Source: Pseudothioclava nitratireducens (GTDB lineage: Bacteria; Pseudomonadota; Alphaproteobacteria; Rhodobacterales; Rhodobacteraceae). Taken from it: DNA of 64,000 bases. Of this stretch, positions 17,790-28,800 are shown in pieces (the stretch's first letter is position 1; each line of letters opens with the position of its first letter). Made by a program: the position numbers and the translations under genes. The DNA lies in NCBI RefSeq assembly GCF_029210495.1, contig NZ_JARGDK010000001.1:342010-406009 (forward strand), read 5' to 3'. The notes beneath the pieces were generated by a model. That model saw only the letters and a program-made list of their open reading frames with translations. It searched no databases and had not been told where the DNA came from.

Positions 17790-18734
17790 ATGGCACGGTA
17801 TTTTCTCAAACGCCTCGCGGCGCTCTCGCTCAGCCTGATCGTGGCGAGCCTCGTCATCTTTGCGCTGATCGAGGTGACGCCCGGCGATCCGGCGAGCTTC
17901 ATGCTGGGGCTCAATGCCGCCCCCGAAACCGTCGCGGCGCTGCGCGAGCAGATGGGCCTCGATCGCCCGCTCCCGCTGCGCTATCTCGGCTGGGTCGCGG
18001 GGATGCTCAGCGGCGATTTCGGGCAGAGCTATACCTACAAGATCCCTGTCGCCGATCTGGTTGCCGCGCGGCTCACCGTCTCGCTGCCCCTCGCCCTCCT
18101 CGCGCTCGCCCTGGCCGTGATCGTGGCCGTGCCGGTCGGGCTGATCGCGGCGGCGCGGCGCGGGCGGGCCACGGACGCGGCGATCATAGCGGGCACGCAG
18201 GTCGGCATCGCGGTCCCGAATTTCTGGTTCGCCATGCTGCTTGTCCTGCTGCTTGCGGTGAAATGGCGGCTTTTCCCGGCGGGCGGCTTTCCCGGCTGGT
18301 CCGACCCCCTCGCGGCACTCCGCGCCCTTACCCTTCCGGCCATCGCGCTGGCGCTGCCGCAAGCCGCGATCCTCGCCCGCGTGCTCCGCTCCGCGCTGAT
18401 CGAGACGCTGGGCCAGGACTATATCCGCACCGCCCGCGCCAAGGGCCTCTCGCGGGCTCAGGCCCTGACCCGCCACGCGCTGCGCAACGCGCTGATCCCG
18501 GTGCTGACCATCCTCGGCATGCAGTTCTCCTTCCTGCTCGCGGGCGCGATCATCATCGAGAACGTCTTCTACATCCCGGGGCTCGGACGGCTGATCTTTC
18601 AGGCGATCTCCCAGCGCGACCTGATCGTCGTCGAATCCGTGGTGATGATCCTCGTCTTCGCGGTCATCCTCGTGACCTTCCTGACCGACCTCGCCTATGC
18701 GCTGGTCGATCCCCGCCTGCGGAGACGCGCATGA
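17790..18734 (+). CDS. ABC transporter permease, dipeptide type (DppB-like)
   Basis: 314 residues with six predicted transmembrane helices. The N-terminal FLKRLAALSLSLIVASLVIF helix and EVTPGDPA segment are typical of DppB/OppB subunits, and the cytoplasmic EAA loop (DYIRTARAKGLSRAQAL, about 210-226) contacts the ATPase. First gene of an operon with a DppC-like subunit (ATGA overlap) and a fused ATPase. Substrate is not shown; proximity to creatinase suggests a guanidino or peptide-like nitrogen source. Confidence 0.9.
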   Translation: MARYFLKRLAALSLSLIVASLVIFALIEVTPGDPASFMLGLNAAPETVAALREQMGLDRPLPLRYLGWVAGMLSGDFGQSYTYKIPVADLVAARLTVSLPLALLALALAVIVAVPVGLIAAARRGRATDAAIIAGTQVGIAVPNFWFAMLLVLLLAVKWRLFPAGGFPGWSDPLAALRALTLPAIALALPQAAILARVLRSALIETLGQDYIRTARAKGLSRAQALTRHALRNALIPVLTILGMQFSFLLAGAIIIENVFYIPGLGRLIFQAISQRDLIVVESVVMILVFAVILVTFLTDLAYALVDPRLRRRA

Positions 18735-19545
18735 TCCGCCCGCTCCTGATCCTCGGCGCGGCACTGTCGCTGACCGCCCTCGCGGCGGCGCTCCTGTCGC
18801 TCGTCTGGACGCCCTACGACATCACCCAGATGGCCATCGCGCAAAAGCTCCGCCCGCCCAGCCCCGCGCATTGGGCAGGCACCGATCATTTCGGGCGCGA
18901 CATCGCCTCGATGCTGATGGCGGGGGCACGCACCTCGCTCGCCGTTGCACTGGTCGCGGTGGGGATCGGGATGGGCGTGGGCGTGCCGCTTGGCCTTGCC
19001 GCGGCGGCCCGGCGCGGGTCGTGGATCGACGAGTTGATCATGCGCGGCAACGACCTGATCTTTGCTTTCCCCTCGCTCGTCATTGCGATCCTGATCACCG
19101 CCGTTTTCGGCCCCTCCGCGCTCAACGCGATCATCGCCATCGGCATCTTCAACATCCCCGTCTTCGCCCGCGTCTCCCGCGCTGGCGCGCTCTCGCTCTG
19201 GACGCTCGATTACATCCGCGCAGCCCGTGTCGCGGGCAAATCCCGCACCCGGATCTCGGCCGAGCACATCCTGCCCAACATCGCCAACCTGCTGATCGTC
19301 CAGGGCACGATCCAGTTCTCGCTCGGCATCCTCGCCGAAGCGGGGCTGAGCTATGTCGGCCTTGGCGCACAACCCCCGACCGCAAGCTGGGGCCGGATGC
19401 TGGCCGAGGCCCAGACCTTCGTCACCCTCGCCCCCCATGTCGCACTGGCGCCGGGGCTGGCCATCGTCGCCACGGTGCTGGGCCTCAACCTGCTGGGCGA
19501 CGGGCTGCGCGATGCGCTCGACCCAAGGCTCCGGGGGCGTGTCGC

Positions 19546-19549
<4 letters not shown>
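18731..19549 (+). CDS. ABC transporter permease, dipeptide type (DppC-like)
   Basis: 272 residues starting MIRPLLILGAA; the ATG overlaps the preceding stop as ATGA. Shows the DppC/OppC landmarks AGTDHFGRDIASMLMAGARTSL, an EAA loop (DYIRAARVAGKSRTRI) and the conserved terminal NLLGDGLRDALDPRLRG. Partners with the 17790 permease to form the membrane pore. Its stop overlaps the ATPase start. Confidence 0.9.
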
Positions 19550-21130
<1,581 letters not shown>

Positions 21131-21153
<23 letters not shown>

Positions 21154-22576
21154 CCCGACCGAAATGCTGATCGGCGGCCAATGGCTGCCCGCGCCCGACC
21201 GCCTCCCCGTCGAAAATCCCTCCACCGGTCAGGAGATGGCCGAGATCGGGCGCGCGGGCGCCGCCGAGGTCGATGCCGCCGTCCATGCCGCGCAAGACGC
21301 GCTCGAAGGCGACTGGGGCGCGCTCACCGCCGCCGAACGCGGGCGCGTGCTGATGCGCATGTCGCAACTCGTCCTCGACAATGCCGAGGCGCTCGCCACC
21401 GCCGAAGCGCTCGATGTTGGCAAACCCCTCAGCCAGGCCCGCGCCGATGTCACGGCGCTCGCGCGCTACCTCGAATTCTACGGCGGCGCGGCGGATAAGG
21501 TGATGGGCGAGACCATCCCCTTCCAGAACGGCTACACCGCCTACACGCTGCGCGAACCGCATGGCGTCACCGGCCATATCGTGCCGTGGAACTACCCGAT
21601 GCAGATCATCGGCCGCTCGGTCGGCGCGGCGCTCGCCATGGGCAACGCCGCCGTCCTCAAACCTGCCGAAGAGGCCTCGCTGACCGCGCTCGCCTTCGCC
21701 CGCATCGCGACCGAAGCAGGCCTGCCACCGGGCGCGCTCAACGTGGTCCCGGGCCTTGGCGAAGAGGCGGGCGCGGCGCTCTCCGGCCATCCCGGCGTCA
21801 ACCACCTGAGCTTCACCGGCTCCGTGGGCGTGGGCCAGATGATCCAGACCGCAGCGGCCCGCAACGTGGTTCCCGTCACACTCGAACTCGGCGGCAAATC
21901 GCCCCAAATCGTGTTCCAGGACGCCGACCTCGCCCGCGCGCTCCCCTTCCTCGTCAACGCGGGCATCCAGAACGCGGGCCAGACCTGCTCCGCCGCCTCG
22001 CGCATCCTCGTCGAACGCAGCCGCTACGACGAGGTCGTCGCGCTCATGGCCGCGCGCTACAAAACCCTGATCGCGGGCCCCGCGCTCTCCGACCTCTCGC
22101 TCGGCCCGCTTATCTCCGCCCGCCAGAAAGAGATCGTCGAAGGCTACCTCGCCCTCGCCTCCGACCTCGAAATCGCAGCCCTCGGCACGATCTCGCCGGA
22201 CGCGCCCGAGACCGGCCATTACGTGACGCCCACCCTGATCGCGGGCGGTCACGGCGACCACCGCCTTGCGCAAGAGGAAATCTTCGGCCCCGCGCAACTG
22301 GTGATCCCCTTCGACACCGAGGAAGAAGCCATCGCCATCGCCAACGGCACCGATTACGGCCTCGTCGCCGCCGTCTGGTCCGAAAGCGGCCCCCGCACCA
22401 TGCGCATGGCGCGCAAACTGCGCGCAGGCCAGGTGTTCCTCAACAATTACGGCGCAGGCGGGGGCGTCGAACTGCCATTCGGCGGCACCGGCAAATCCGG
22501 CCATGGCCGCGAAAAGGGCTTCGAGGCGCTCTACGGCTTTTCCGCCCTCAAGACCGTCGCCGCTTGGCACGGCTGA
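21131..22576 (+). CDS. NAD(P)-dependent aldehyde dehydrogenase
   Basis: 481 residues, full ALDH fold. General base Glu252 (LELGGKSP) and nucleophile Cys286 (NAGQTCSAASR), with the NAD-binding VPWNYP and FTGSVGVG segments. Similar overall to betaine- or aminoaldehyde-type dehydrogenases, but substrate specificity cannot be fixed. The start lies inside the end of the ATPase gene (GGAGGA sits just upstream), so it is translationally linked to the importer and probably handles an aldehyde produced from the imported compound. Confidence 0.88.
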
Positions 22577-22586
22577 CCGTTCATTC

Positions 22587-22635
22587 TGCTCTAAATATCC
22601 CGGGGGTCCGGGGGCAGCGCCCCCGGCCCGGCCAC
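22587..22635. repeat. Intergenic repeat copy, inverted orientation (AAATATCCCGGGGGT)
   Basis: TAAATATCCCGGGGGTCC followed by the strong hairpin GGGGGC/GCCCCC and CCCGGCC occupies the 74-base gap between the dehydrogenase and the SDR gene. Same core as other spacers in this window, here within an operon, where it could moderate transcription or stabilise upstream mRNA. Confidence 0.55.
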
Positions 22636-22650
22636 CAAGGACACAGGCCC

Positions 22651-23391
22651 ATGAGACTTGAAAACAAAACCGCCATCGTCACCGGCGCCGCCTCGGGCTT
22701 TGGCGCCGGCATCGCGCGCCGCTTCGCCGCCGAAGGCGCGCAGGTGATGATCGCCGACATCAACGCCGACGCCGCCCAAGCCCTTGCCGCCGAACTCGGC
22801 GCGCTTGGCTGCGCCGTCAATGTGGCCGAGGACGCTTCGGTCGCCGCCATGGCCCAAGCCGCCCTCGACGCGTGGGGCCGGATCGACATTCTCGTGAACA
22901 ACGCGGGCGTCACCCACCTCCCCGGCCCGATGGAGGAAATCCCCGAAGAGGATTTCGACCGCGTGCTCGCCGTGAACGCGAAGTCGGTCTACCTCACCGC
23001 GCGCCATATCCTCCCCGCGATGAAGCGCGCGGGCTCGGGCGCGATCCTCAACGTCGCCTCCACCGCAGGTGTCAGCCCGCGCCCGCGGCTCAGCTGGTAT
23101 AATGCCTCCAAGGGCTGGATGATCACCGCCACCCGCGCCATGGCCGTGGAACTCGCCCCCGAGGGCATCCGTGTGAATGCGATCAACCCCGTCGCGGGCG
23201 AGACACCGCTTCTGAAAAGCTTCATGGGCGAGGACACCCCCGAGATCCGCGCGAAGTTCCTCTCGACGATCCCGCTGGGGCGGTTCTCGACCCCCGAGGA
23301 CATGGCGAACGCCGCGCTGTTCCTGTGCTCGGACGAGGCGTCGATGATCACCGGGGTTGCGCTCGAAGTGGATGGCGGGCGCTGTATCTGA
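22651..23391 (+). CDS. SDR family oxidoreductase
   Basis: 246 residues, classical short-chain dehydrogenase: cofactor motif TGAASGFGAG near 11-20, NNAGV near 88-92, catalytic Tyr150-x3-Lys154 (YNASK) and the C-terminal PEDMANAALFLCSDEAS region. The Asp after beta-2 (IADINADAA) suggests NAD rather than NADP. It follows the aldehyde dehydrogenase in the same direction, so an alcohol-aldehyde-acid sequence in one pathway is plausible. An AAGGA ribosome site lies about 12 bases before the ATG. Confidence 0.88.
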   Translation: MRLENKTAIVTGAASGFGAGIARRFAAEGAQVMIADINADAAQALAAELGALGCAVNVAEDASVAAMAQAALDAWGRIDILVNNAGVTHLPGPMEEIPEEDFDRVLAVNAKSVYLTARHILPAMKRAGSGAILNVASTAGVSPRPRLSWYNASKGWMITATRAMAVELAPEGIRVNAINPVAGETPLLKSFMGEDTPEIRAKFLSTIPLGRFSTPEDMANAALFLCSDEASMITGVALEVDGGRCI

Positions 23392-23399
23392 ACCCGCGC

Positions 23400-23452
23400 G
23401 CCGGGGGTTTTGCACCCCCGGACCCCCGCAGGATATTTGGAGCGATTGGAAC
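23400..23452. repeat. Intergenic repeat copy, type A tail, abutting a start codon
   Basis: Hairpin GGGGGT/ACCCCC then ACCCCCGCAGGATATTTGG and AGCGATTGGAA, ending 2 bases before the ATG of the P1 peptidase. The GGAG inside the repeat (23439-23442) is the only Shine-Dalgarno candidate for that gene, so the repeat seems to have become part of its translation start region. Confidence 0.55.
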
Positions 23453-24442
23453 ATGAAGCCGGGACCGAGAAACCTGATTACCGATGTAGCGGGCCTTCGG
23501 GTCGGCAATGCCGAGGATGGGGCGCTGCGCAGCGGGGTGAGCGTGCTTCTGGGCGAGCGGCCCTTCGTGGCGGGACTGCATGTCATGGGCGGCGCGCCCG
23601 GCACCCGTGAGAGCGATCTTCTCGCGCCCGACAAGCTGGTGCAGGAGGTCGATGCGCTGGTGCTTTCGGGCGGATCTGCCTTTGGGCTTGCGGCGGCGGA
23701 TGGGGTGATGGCGGGGCTGCGCGCCGCCGGTCGCGGCTTTGCCGTGGGCGAGATGCGCGTGCCGATCGTGCCGGGCGCAATCCTGTTCGACCTGTTGAAC
23801 GGGGGCGCAAAGGACTGGGCCGAGAACCCGTATCCCGCGCTTGGCCGGGCCGCTTGCGAGGCGGCGGATGCGGCGTTCGAGATCGGCACGGCGGGTGCGG
23901 GCTTTGGCGCGATGACCGGAACGCTCAAGGGCGGGCTCGGCTCGGCCTCGGTGGTTCTGGAGAGCGGCATCACCATCGGCGCGCTGGTCGCGGTGAACGC
24001 GCTTGGCTCGGTGACCGTGGGCGAGGGGCCGAACTTCTGGGCCGCGCCGTTCGAGATGGGGGCGGAGTTCGGCGGGCTGGGACTTGGGTCGGGCCATGAT
24101 CCGGGTGCCGAACCCGAGCCGATGAAGCGCGCGGGCGAGGCCACGACCATCGCCATCGTCGCCACCGATGCGGCGCTCACACAGGCGCAATGCTCGCGGC
24201 TGGCGGTCGCCGCGCATGACGGGATGGCCCGCGCGATCGTGCCGTCCCACACGCCGCTCGACGGCGATCTGGTCTTTGCGGCGGCCACCGGCGCGCGGGC
24301 GTTGCGCGACCCTTTGCGCGACACGTTCCAGATGGGGCACGCCGCCGCCTGCTGTCTGGCGCGGGCGATTGCGCGCGGGGTTCATGCCGCCAGCGACCTG
24401 CCCGGCGACCCGCAGCCGACATGGGCCGCACGCTTCGGCTGA
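23453..24442 (+). CDS. P1 family peptidase (DmpA/L-aminopeptidase-esterase type)
   Basis: 329 residues. Family landmarks: ITDVAGLRVGN at the N-terminus, LSGGSAFGLAAADGVM near 70-85, GAGFGAMTGTLKGG near 150, then GITIGALVAVNALGS, in which Thr174 is the expected residue at the autoprocessing site and the N-terminal nucleophile after self-cleavage. These enzymes remove N-terminal residues from peptides or amides, in some members including D- or beta-amino acids. Its position after importer and dehydrogenase genes fits peptide or amide catabolism; substrate unknown. Confidence 0.88.
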   Translation: MKPGPRNLITDVAGLRVGNAEDGALRSGVSVLLGERPFVAGLHVMGGAPGTRESDLLAPDKLVQEVDALVLSGGSAFGLAAADGVMAGLRAAGRGFAVGEMRVPIVPGAILFDLLNGGAKDWAENPYPALGRAACEAADAAFEIGTAGAGFGAMTGTLKGGLGSASVVLESGITIGALVAVNALGSVTVGEGPNFWAAPFEMGAEFGGLGLGSGHDPGAEPEPMKRAGEATTIAIVATDAALTQAQCSRLAVAAHDGMARAIVPSHTPLDGDLVFAAATGARALRDPLRDTFQMGHAAACCLARAIARGVHAASDLPGDPQPTWAARFG

Positions 24443-24539
24443 GCCTTGTCCGGCGCGCCCCTTGCGCTAGCTGCGAGGCCAAGGATGGACAAGCGGCCCG
24501 TGCCCGGCGATGCTGCGCCAAAGCCAATGGGAGGCCATG

Positions 24540-26018
24540 ATGCTCGACACGAAATCCGACCTGAAATCCCTGCTCAAGGACCCGTCGCTGCTCGAAACCC
24601 GCGCCTTTGTCGCGGGCGAGTGGGTGGGGGCCGATGACGGCGCAACCTTCGAGGTCACCAACCCCGCGCGGGGCGACGTGATCTGCACCGTGCCCGATCT
24701 GGGCCGCGCCGAGACCGCGCGTGCGATTACAGCCGCCAAGGAGGCAATGAAGGACTGGGCCGCGCGCACCGGCAAGGAACGCGCCGCCGTCATGCGGACA
24801 TGGTTCGACCTGATGATGGAGAATCAGGACGATCTGGGCGCGATCCTGACCGCCGAGATGGGCAAGCCGCTGGCCGAGGCCAAGGGCGAGATCGCCTATG
24901 GCGCTGCCTTCATCGAGTGGTTCGGCGAAGAGGCCAAGCGCGTCTATGGAGAGACCATCCCCGGCCATCAGCGCGACAAGCGCATCACCGTGATCAAGCA
25001 GCCGATCGGCGTGGTCGGCTCGATCACGCCGTGGAACTTCCCGAACGCGATGATCGCACGCAAGGCGGGCCCGGCACTCGCGGTCGGCTGCGGCTTCGTC
25101 GCCCGCCCCGCCGCCGAGACGCCCCTGTCCGCGCTCGCCATGGCGGTGCTCGGCGAACGCGCGGGCCTGCCCAAGGGCATCCTCTCGGTCGTCACCTCGA
25201 CGAAATCCTCCGAGATCGGCAAGGAGTTCTGCGAGAACCACGACGTGCGCAAACTCACCTTCACCGGCTCGACCGAGGTCGGGCGCATCCTGCTGCGTCA
25301 GGCCGCCGATCAGGTGATGAAATGCTCGATGGAGCTGGGCGGCAACGCGCCCTTCATCGTCTTCGACGACGCCGATCTGGATGCGGCTGTCGAAGGCGCG
25401 ATGATGTCGAAGTTCCGCAATAACGGCCAGACCTGCGTCTGCGCGAACCGGATCTACGTGCAGGCGGGCGTCTACGATGCCTTCGCGGCCAAACTCGCCG
25501 CCGCCGTCGAGAAGCTCAGGATCGGGGACGGGCTCGAGGCCGACACGACGACCGGACCGCTGATCTCCGACAAGGCCGTCGCCAAGGTCGAAGATCATAT
25601 CGCGGACGTCATCTCGGGCGGCGGGCAGATCGTGACGGGCGGCAAACGCCACGCGCTCGGCGGCACGTTCTTCGAGCCGACCGTGCTCACCGGGGTCACG
25701 CAGGAGATGAAAGTCTCGACCGAGGAAACCTTCGGCCCTGTCGCGCCGCTGTTCAAATTCGACACCGAGGAAGAGGTCATCGCCAAGGCGAACGCGACCA
25801 TCTTCGGCCTCGCCAGCTACTTCTACGCCCGCGATATCGGCCGCATCACCCGCGTGCAGGAGGGCCTCGAATACGGGATCGTCGGCGTCAATACCGGCAT
25901 CATCTCGACCGAACTCGCCCCCTTCGGCGGCGTCAAACAATCGGGGCTGGGCCGCGAAGGCAGCCATCACGGCATCGAGGATTACCTCGAGATGAAATAT
26001 ATCTGCCTCTCGGTCTGA
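24540..26018 (+). CDS. gabD: Succinate-semialdehyde dehydrogenase family protein
   Basis: 492 residues. NAD(P)-binding PWNFPNAMIARK, general base Glu265 (MELGGNAPF) and nucleophile Cys299 within NNGQTCVCANR, with the second redox Cys301 typical of GabD enzymes. The C-terminus GREGSHHGIEDYLEMKY is likewise GabD-like. It should oxidise succinate semialdehyde to succinate for the TCA cycle. Three ATGs compete (24510, 24537, 24540); GGGAGG at 24529-24534 gives best spacing to 24540. Possibly part of the same catabolic region, but separated from the P1 gene by about 100 bases. Confidence 0.85.
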   Translation: MLDTKSDLKSLLKDPSLLETRAFVAGEWVGADDGATFEVTNPARGDVICTVPDLGRAETARAITAAKEAMKDWAARTGKERAAVMRTWFDLMMENQDDLGAILTAEMGKPLAEAKGEIAYGAAFIEWFGEEAKRVYGETIPGHQRDKRITVIKQPIGVVGSITPWNFPNAMIARKAGPALAVGCGFVARPAAETPLSALAMAVLGERAGLPKGILSVVTSTKSSEIGKEFCENHDVRKLTFTGSTEVGRILLRQAADQVMKCSMELGGNAPFIVFDDADLDAAVEGAMMSKFRNNGQTCVCANRIYVQAGVYDAFAAKLAAAVEKLRIGDGLEADTTTGPLISDKAVAKVEDHIADVISGGGQIVTGGKRHALGGTFFEPTVLTGVTQEMKVSTEETFGPVAPLFKFDTEEEVIAKANATIFGLASYFYARDIGRITRVQEGLEYGIVGVNTGIISTELAPFGGVKQSGLGREGSHHGIEDYLEMKYICLSV

Positions 26019-26027
26019 GCCCGGCGG

Positions 26028-26082
26028 AGGGGCGCCGCCCCTCTTTGCCGCCGGCCCATTCACCCCGGCATATTCCAGGTTT
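26028..26082. repeat. Degenerate intergenic repeat copy (CACCCCGGCATATTCC)
   Basis: Hairpin GGGGCG/CGCCCC followed by CATTCACCCCGGCATATT and CCAGG, the same layout as other spacers but with a changed core (CATATT instead of GATATTT). Lies after gabD and before a proper terminator. Confidence 0.45.
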
Positions 26083-26096
26083 GAGGACATGCAAAA

Positions 26097-26119
26097 GGCC
26101 GCCCCGAAAGGCGGCCTTT
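26097..26119. terminator. Bidirectional intrinsic terminator
   Basis: 7-bp stem GGCCGCC / GGCGGCC, loop CCGAAA, flanked by AAAA on the left and TTTA on the right, between the convergent gabD and trcR genes. Confidence 0.75.
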
Positions 26120-26141
26120 ATCCTTGGGCGGGAGGGACGAC

Positions 26142-26894
26142 TTATTTGTCGTCCTCGTCCTCATCCTCGTCCGCATCGGGCAGGTTGAAGAAGCTGTCCG
26201 CGTTCGAGAAGTCCTTGGCGTCGTGATCCTCGTCCTTGTCATTCGACAGGGTGAAGTTCTCGAGGCCCGCAATCGCGGTCGGCAGGCGCGGCTCGTCCGA
26301 CATGCCCAGCGACTGCTCGGTCGAGACCAGCTTGCGACGCTCGTCATCCGACATCACGCCTTCGGCGGCGCGCTTCTTGGCGGCTTTCTGCACTTCGCTA
26401 TCCAGTTCAGACTGGCGGCACAGGCCCAGCGCGACCGGGTCGATCGGCGTCATGCTCTGGATGTTCCAGTGGGTGCGCTCACGGATCGACTGGATCGTCG
26501 GCTTGGTGGTGCCCACCAGACGCGCGATCTGCGCATCGGCCAGCTCGGGGTGGAACTTCACCAACCACAGGATCGCGTTCGGGCGGTCCTGACGCTTCGA
26601 CAGCGGCGTGTAGCGCGGGCCACGGCGCTTGTCTTCGCCAAGTGCCGCCGCGTTGAACTTCAGCTTGAGCTTGTAGAGCGGGTCAGCCTCGCCCTTCTCG
26701 ATCTCGCCCTGGTCGAGCTGGTTCGAAGCGATCGGGTCGAACCCCTTCACGCCAGCCGCCACGTCACCATCGGCGATACCTTGCACTTCCAACTCGTGCA
26801 GCCCGCAGAAATCCGCGATCTGCTTGAAGCTGAGCGTCGTGTTGTCGACCAGCCAGACTGCGGTCGCTTTGGCCATCAGGGGCTTGTTCGTCAT
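26142..26894 (-). CDS. trcR: Cell cycle transcriptional regulator TrcR (DUF1013)
   Basis: 250 residues. N-terminal MTNKPLMAKATAVWLVDNTTLSF then QIADFCGLHELEV is the DUF1013 signature; a second HTH-like region is at DAQIARLVGTTKPTIQSIRERTHW (about 122-145). The C-terminus ends in a strongly acidic tail (DADEDEDEDDK). The family is nearly confined to alphaproteobacteria and is annotated as a cell-cycle transcription regulator linked with RNA polymerase. Start 26894 is preferred because AAAGGA precedes it and it matches the family N-terminus. Divergent from RNase T2. Confidence 0.9.
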   Translation of the reverse strand: MTNKPLMAKATAVWLVDNTTLSFKQIADFCGLHELEVQGIADGDVAAGVKGFDPIASNQLDQGEIEKGEADPLYKLKLKFNAAALGEDKRRGPRYTPLSKRQDRPNAILWLVKFHPELADAQIARLVGTTKPTIQSIRERTHWNIQSMTPIDPVALGLCRQSELDSEVQKAAKKRAAEGVMSDDERRKLVSTEQSLGMSDEPRLPTAIAGLENFTLSNDKDEDHDAKDFSNADSFFNLPDADEDEDEDDK

Positions 26895-27026
26895 CGGAGC
26901 CATCCTTTACAAATCTCTCCCGGGCCGAGAAATCGGCTGCGGCGCGGGAATTCCCTGCCGCGGTCCATTTCTGGAAGGGGAATTGGCGGTGTATATAGTG
27001 CCGAACGCGGCGAGAGGAAAGAGAAA

Positions 27027-27665
27027 ATGAAACCTGTAACGATTGCGGCCCTGCTTGGCCTGACGGCTGGCGCGGCGCTGGCCGAGGGCGAGCGCGCGGG
27101 CGATTTCGACTATTATCTCCTCGCGCTGAGCTGGTCGCCAACATGGTGCGCGCTCGAAGGCGACGATCGCGGCTCCCCGCAATGTGATCCCGCCAAGGAT
27201 TACGCCTTCGTCCTGCACGGGCTTTGGCCGCAATACGAAGAGGGCTGGCCAAGCTATTGCCGCACCACCCAACGCGACCCTTCGCGCGGGCAGACGGCGG
27301 CGATGGAGGACATCATGGGGGCGCCCGGCACCGCGTGGTATCAGTGGAAAAAGCATGGCCGCTGCGCAGGCCTCAGCGCAGACACCTATTTCGAGACCGC
27401 GCGCGAAGCTTACGAGAGCATCACCGTGCCGCCCGTCTTCGCGCAGATGGTCAAGGATTACAAATTGCCCGCCGCCGTGGTCGAGGAAGCCTTTCTCGAG
27501 GCCAACCCCGGCCTTACGCGCGACATGCTGACGGTCACCTGCAAGGCGGGCCGAATCCAAGAGGTGCGCGTGTGCCTGACCAAGGATCTGGAGCCGCGCC
27601 GCTGTGGCGCGGACACGATCCGCGACTGCACGATGAAGGGCGCGCTGATGGAGGGCGTGCGCTAG
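27027..27665 (+). CDS. Ribonuclease T2 family protein, exported
   Basis: 212 residues with a short Sec signal (MKPVTIAALLGLTAGAALAEG). Both catalytic blocks are present: CAS I HGLWPQ with His64 and CAS II WKKHGRC with His110, plus several cysteines suited to disulfides. T2 enzymes cut single-stranded RNA via 2',3'-cyclic phosphates and act in the periplasm or outside; this suits a bacterium that also makes a periplasmic cyclic phosphodiesterase (40165-42132). Start is preceded by GAGAGGAAAGA. Confidence 0.92.
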   Translation: MKPVTIAALLGLTAGAALAEGERAGDFDYYLLALSWSPTWCALEGDDRGSPQCDPAKDYAFVLHGLWPQYEEGWPSYCRTTQRDPSRGQTAAMEDIMGAPGTAWYQWKKHGRCAGLSADTYFETAREAYESITVPPVFAQMVKDYKLPAAVVEEAFLEANPGLTRDMLTVTCKAGRIQEVRVCLTKDLEPRRCGADTIRDCTMKGALMEGVR

Positions 27666-27669
27666 CGGA

Positions 27670-27750
27670 GGGCGCGCGAAGGGGGGCGCTGCCCCCCTCT
27701 GGGCTTCGCCCATTCACCCCCCGGGATATTTTGGGCAGCGTGAGGGCGGC
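27670..27750. repeat. Intergenic repeat copy, type B tail
   Basis: GGGGGGC/GCCCCCC hairpin, then CATTCACCCCCCGGGATATTTTGGGCAGCGTGA. Same organisation as the copy near 17650, single orientation, directly after the RNase T2 gene and before the 3' end of a convergent gene. Confidence 0.55.
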
Positions 27751-27810
27751 GGGATTTTTGCTGGCGCGAATCCAGCGCAAAACCAGACGAAAGCTGGCTT
27801 TGAATCTGGC

Positions 27811-28800
27811 CTAGCCGCCGACCTTCAGGACGATCTTGCCGATATGCGCGCTGCTCTCCATCCGGGCATGGGCCTCGGCGGCCTCGGCAAGCGCGAATTC
27901 GCTGTCATGGACCACCCGGAGCCGCCCCGATTCGACCATTGGCCAGACCGTCGCGAGAAGCTCCTCGGCGATGCGCGCCTTGGCGACATCCGATTGCGGG
28001 CGCAGCGTGGAGCCGGTGATCGTCAGGCGGCGCAGCATGATCTGGGCGAAGTTGATCTCGGCCTTGGGGCTTTCGAGAAAGGCGATGAAGACAAGCCGTC
28101 CGTCATCAGCCAAGGCTTTGATATTGCGCGGGATATAGCTGCCGCCGACCATGTCGAGGATCAGGTTCGCGCCGCCTTCCGCGCGCAGGATCTCGACGAA
28201 ATCCTGCGTCTTGTAGTTGATCGCGGTGGCGCCAAGCTCGGTGCAGGCCGCGCATTTTTCATCCGATCCGGCGGTGGCAAAGACGCGTGCGCCCAGCGCC
28301 GCGGCGATCTGGATGGCGGTGGTGCCAATGCCGCTTGAGCCGCCATGAACGAGGAACCGCTCCCCCGCTTTGAGGCCCCCCCGCTGGACGATATTCGACC
28401 AGACGGTGAAGCAGGTCTCCGGCAGGCAAGCCGCTGATTTCATGTCGATTTCCGCCGGAACCGGCAGCGCATGCGCCGCCGGACACGTGGCGTATTGCGC
28501 ATAGCCTCCACCCGGCAAAAGCGCGCAAACCCGGTCGCCCACCTTCCAGGTTTCGACCCCCGGACCCAGCGCCGCGATCCGCCCCGAGCATTCCAGCCCC
28601 GGCAGGTCCGACGCCCCCGGAGGTGCGCGATAGGCCCCTGCACGCTGCAAAGCATCAGGGCGGTTCACGCCCGCATAGGCGATCTCGATCAGGATCTCTC
28701 CATGCCCCGGCACCGGAACCGTCCGGGTCGTCATGCGCAACACCTCGGGCCCGCCGGGCGCACTGATCTCCACGGCGGTCATCTGATGCGGCAGGCTCAT
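27811..28800 (-). CDS. NAD(P)H quinone oxidoreductase, zinc-independent MDR family (TP53I3/Qor-like)
   Basis: 329 residues, medium-chain dehydrogenase/reductase fold. N-terminal GroES-like part with NRPDALQRAGAY, then Rossmann region LVHGGSSGIGTTAIQIAAALGA near 145-165. The structural zinc cysteines of alcohol dehydrogenases are absent. Such enzymes reduce quinones or enones with NADPH. AAGGAGA precedes the ATG, which overlaps the stop of the upstream COQ9 gene, an association that suggests a link to quinone metabolism. Confidence 0.87.
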   Translation of the reverse strand: MSLPHQMTAVEISAPGGPEVLRMTTRTVPVPGHGEILIEIAYAGVNRPDALQRAGAYRAPPGASDLPGLECSGRIAALGPGVETWKVGDRVCALLPGGGYAQYATCPAAHALPVPAEIDMKSAACLPETCFTVWSNIVQRGGLKAGERFLVHGGSSGIGTTAIQIAAALGARVFATAGSDEKCAACTELGATAINYKTQDFVEILRAEGGANLILDMVGGSYIPRNIKALADDGRLVFIAFLESPKAEINFAQIMLRRLTITGSTLRPQSDVAKARIAEELLATVWPMVESGRLRVVHDSEFALAEAAEAHARMESSAHIGKIVLKVGG

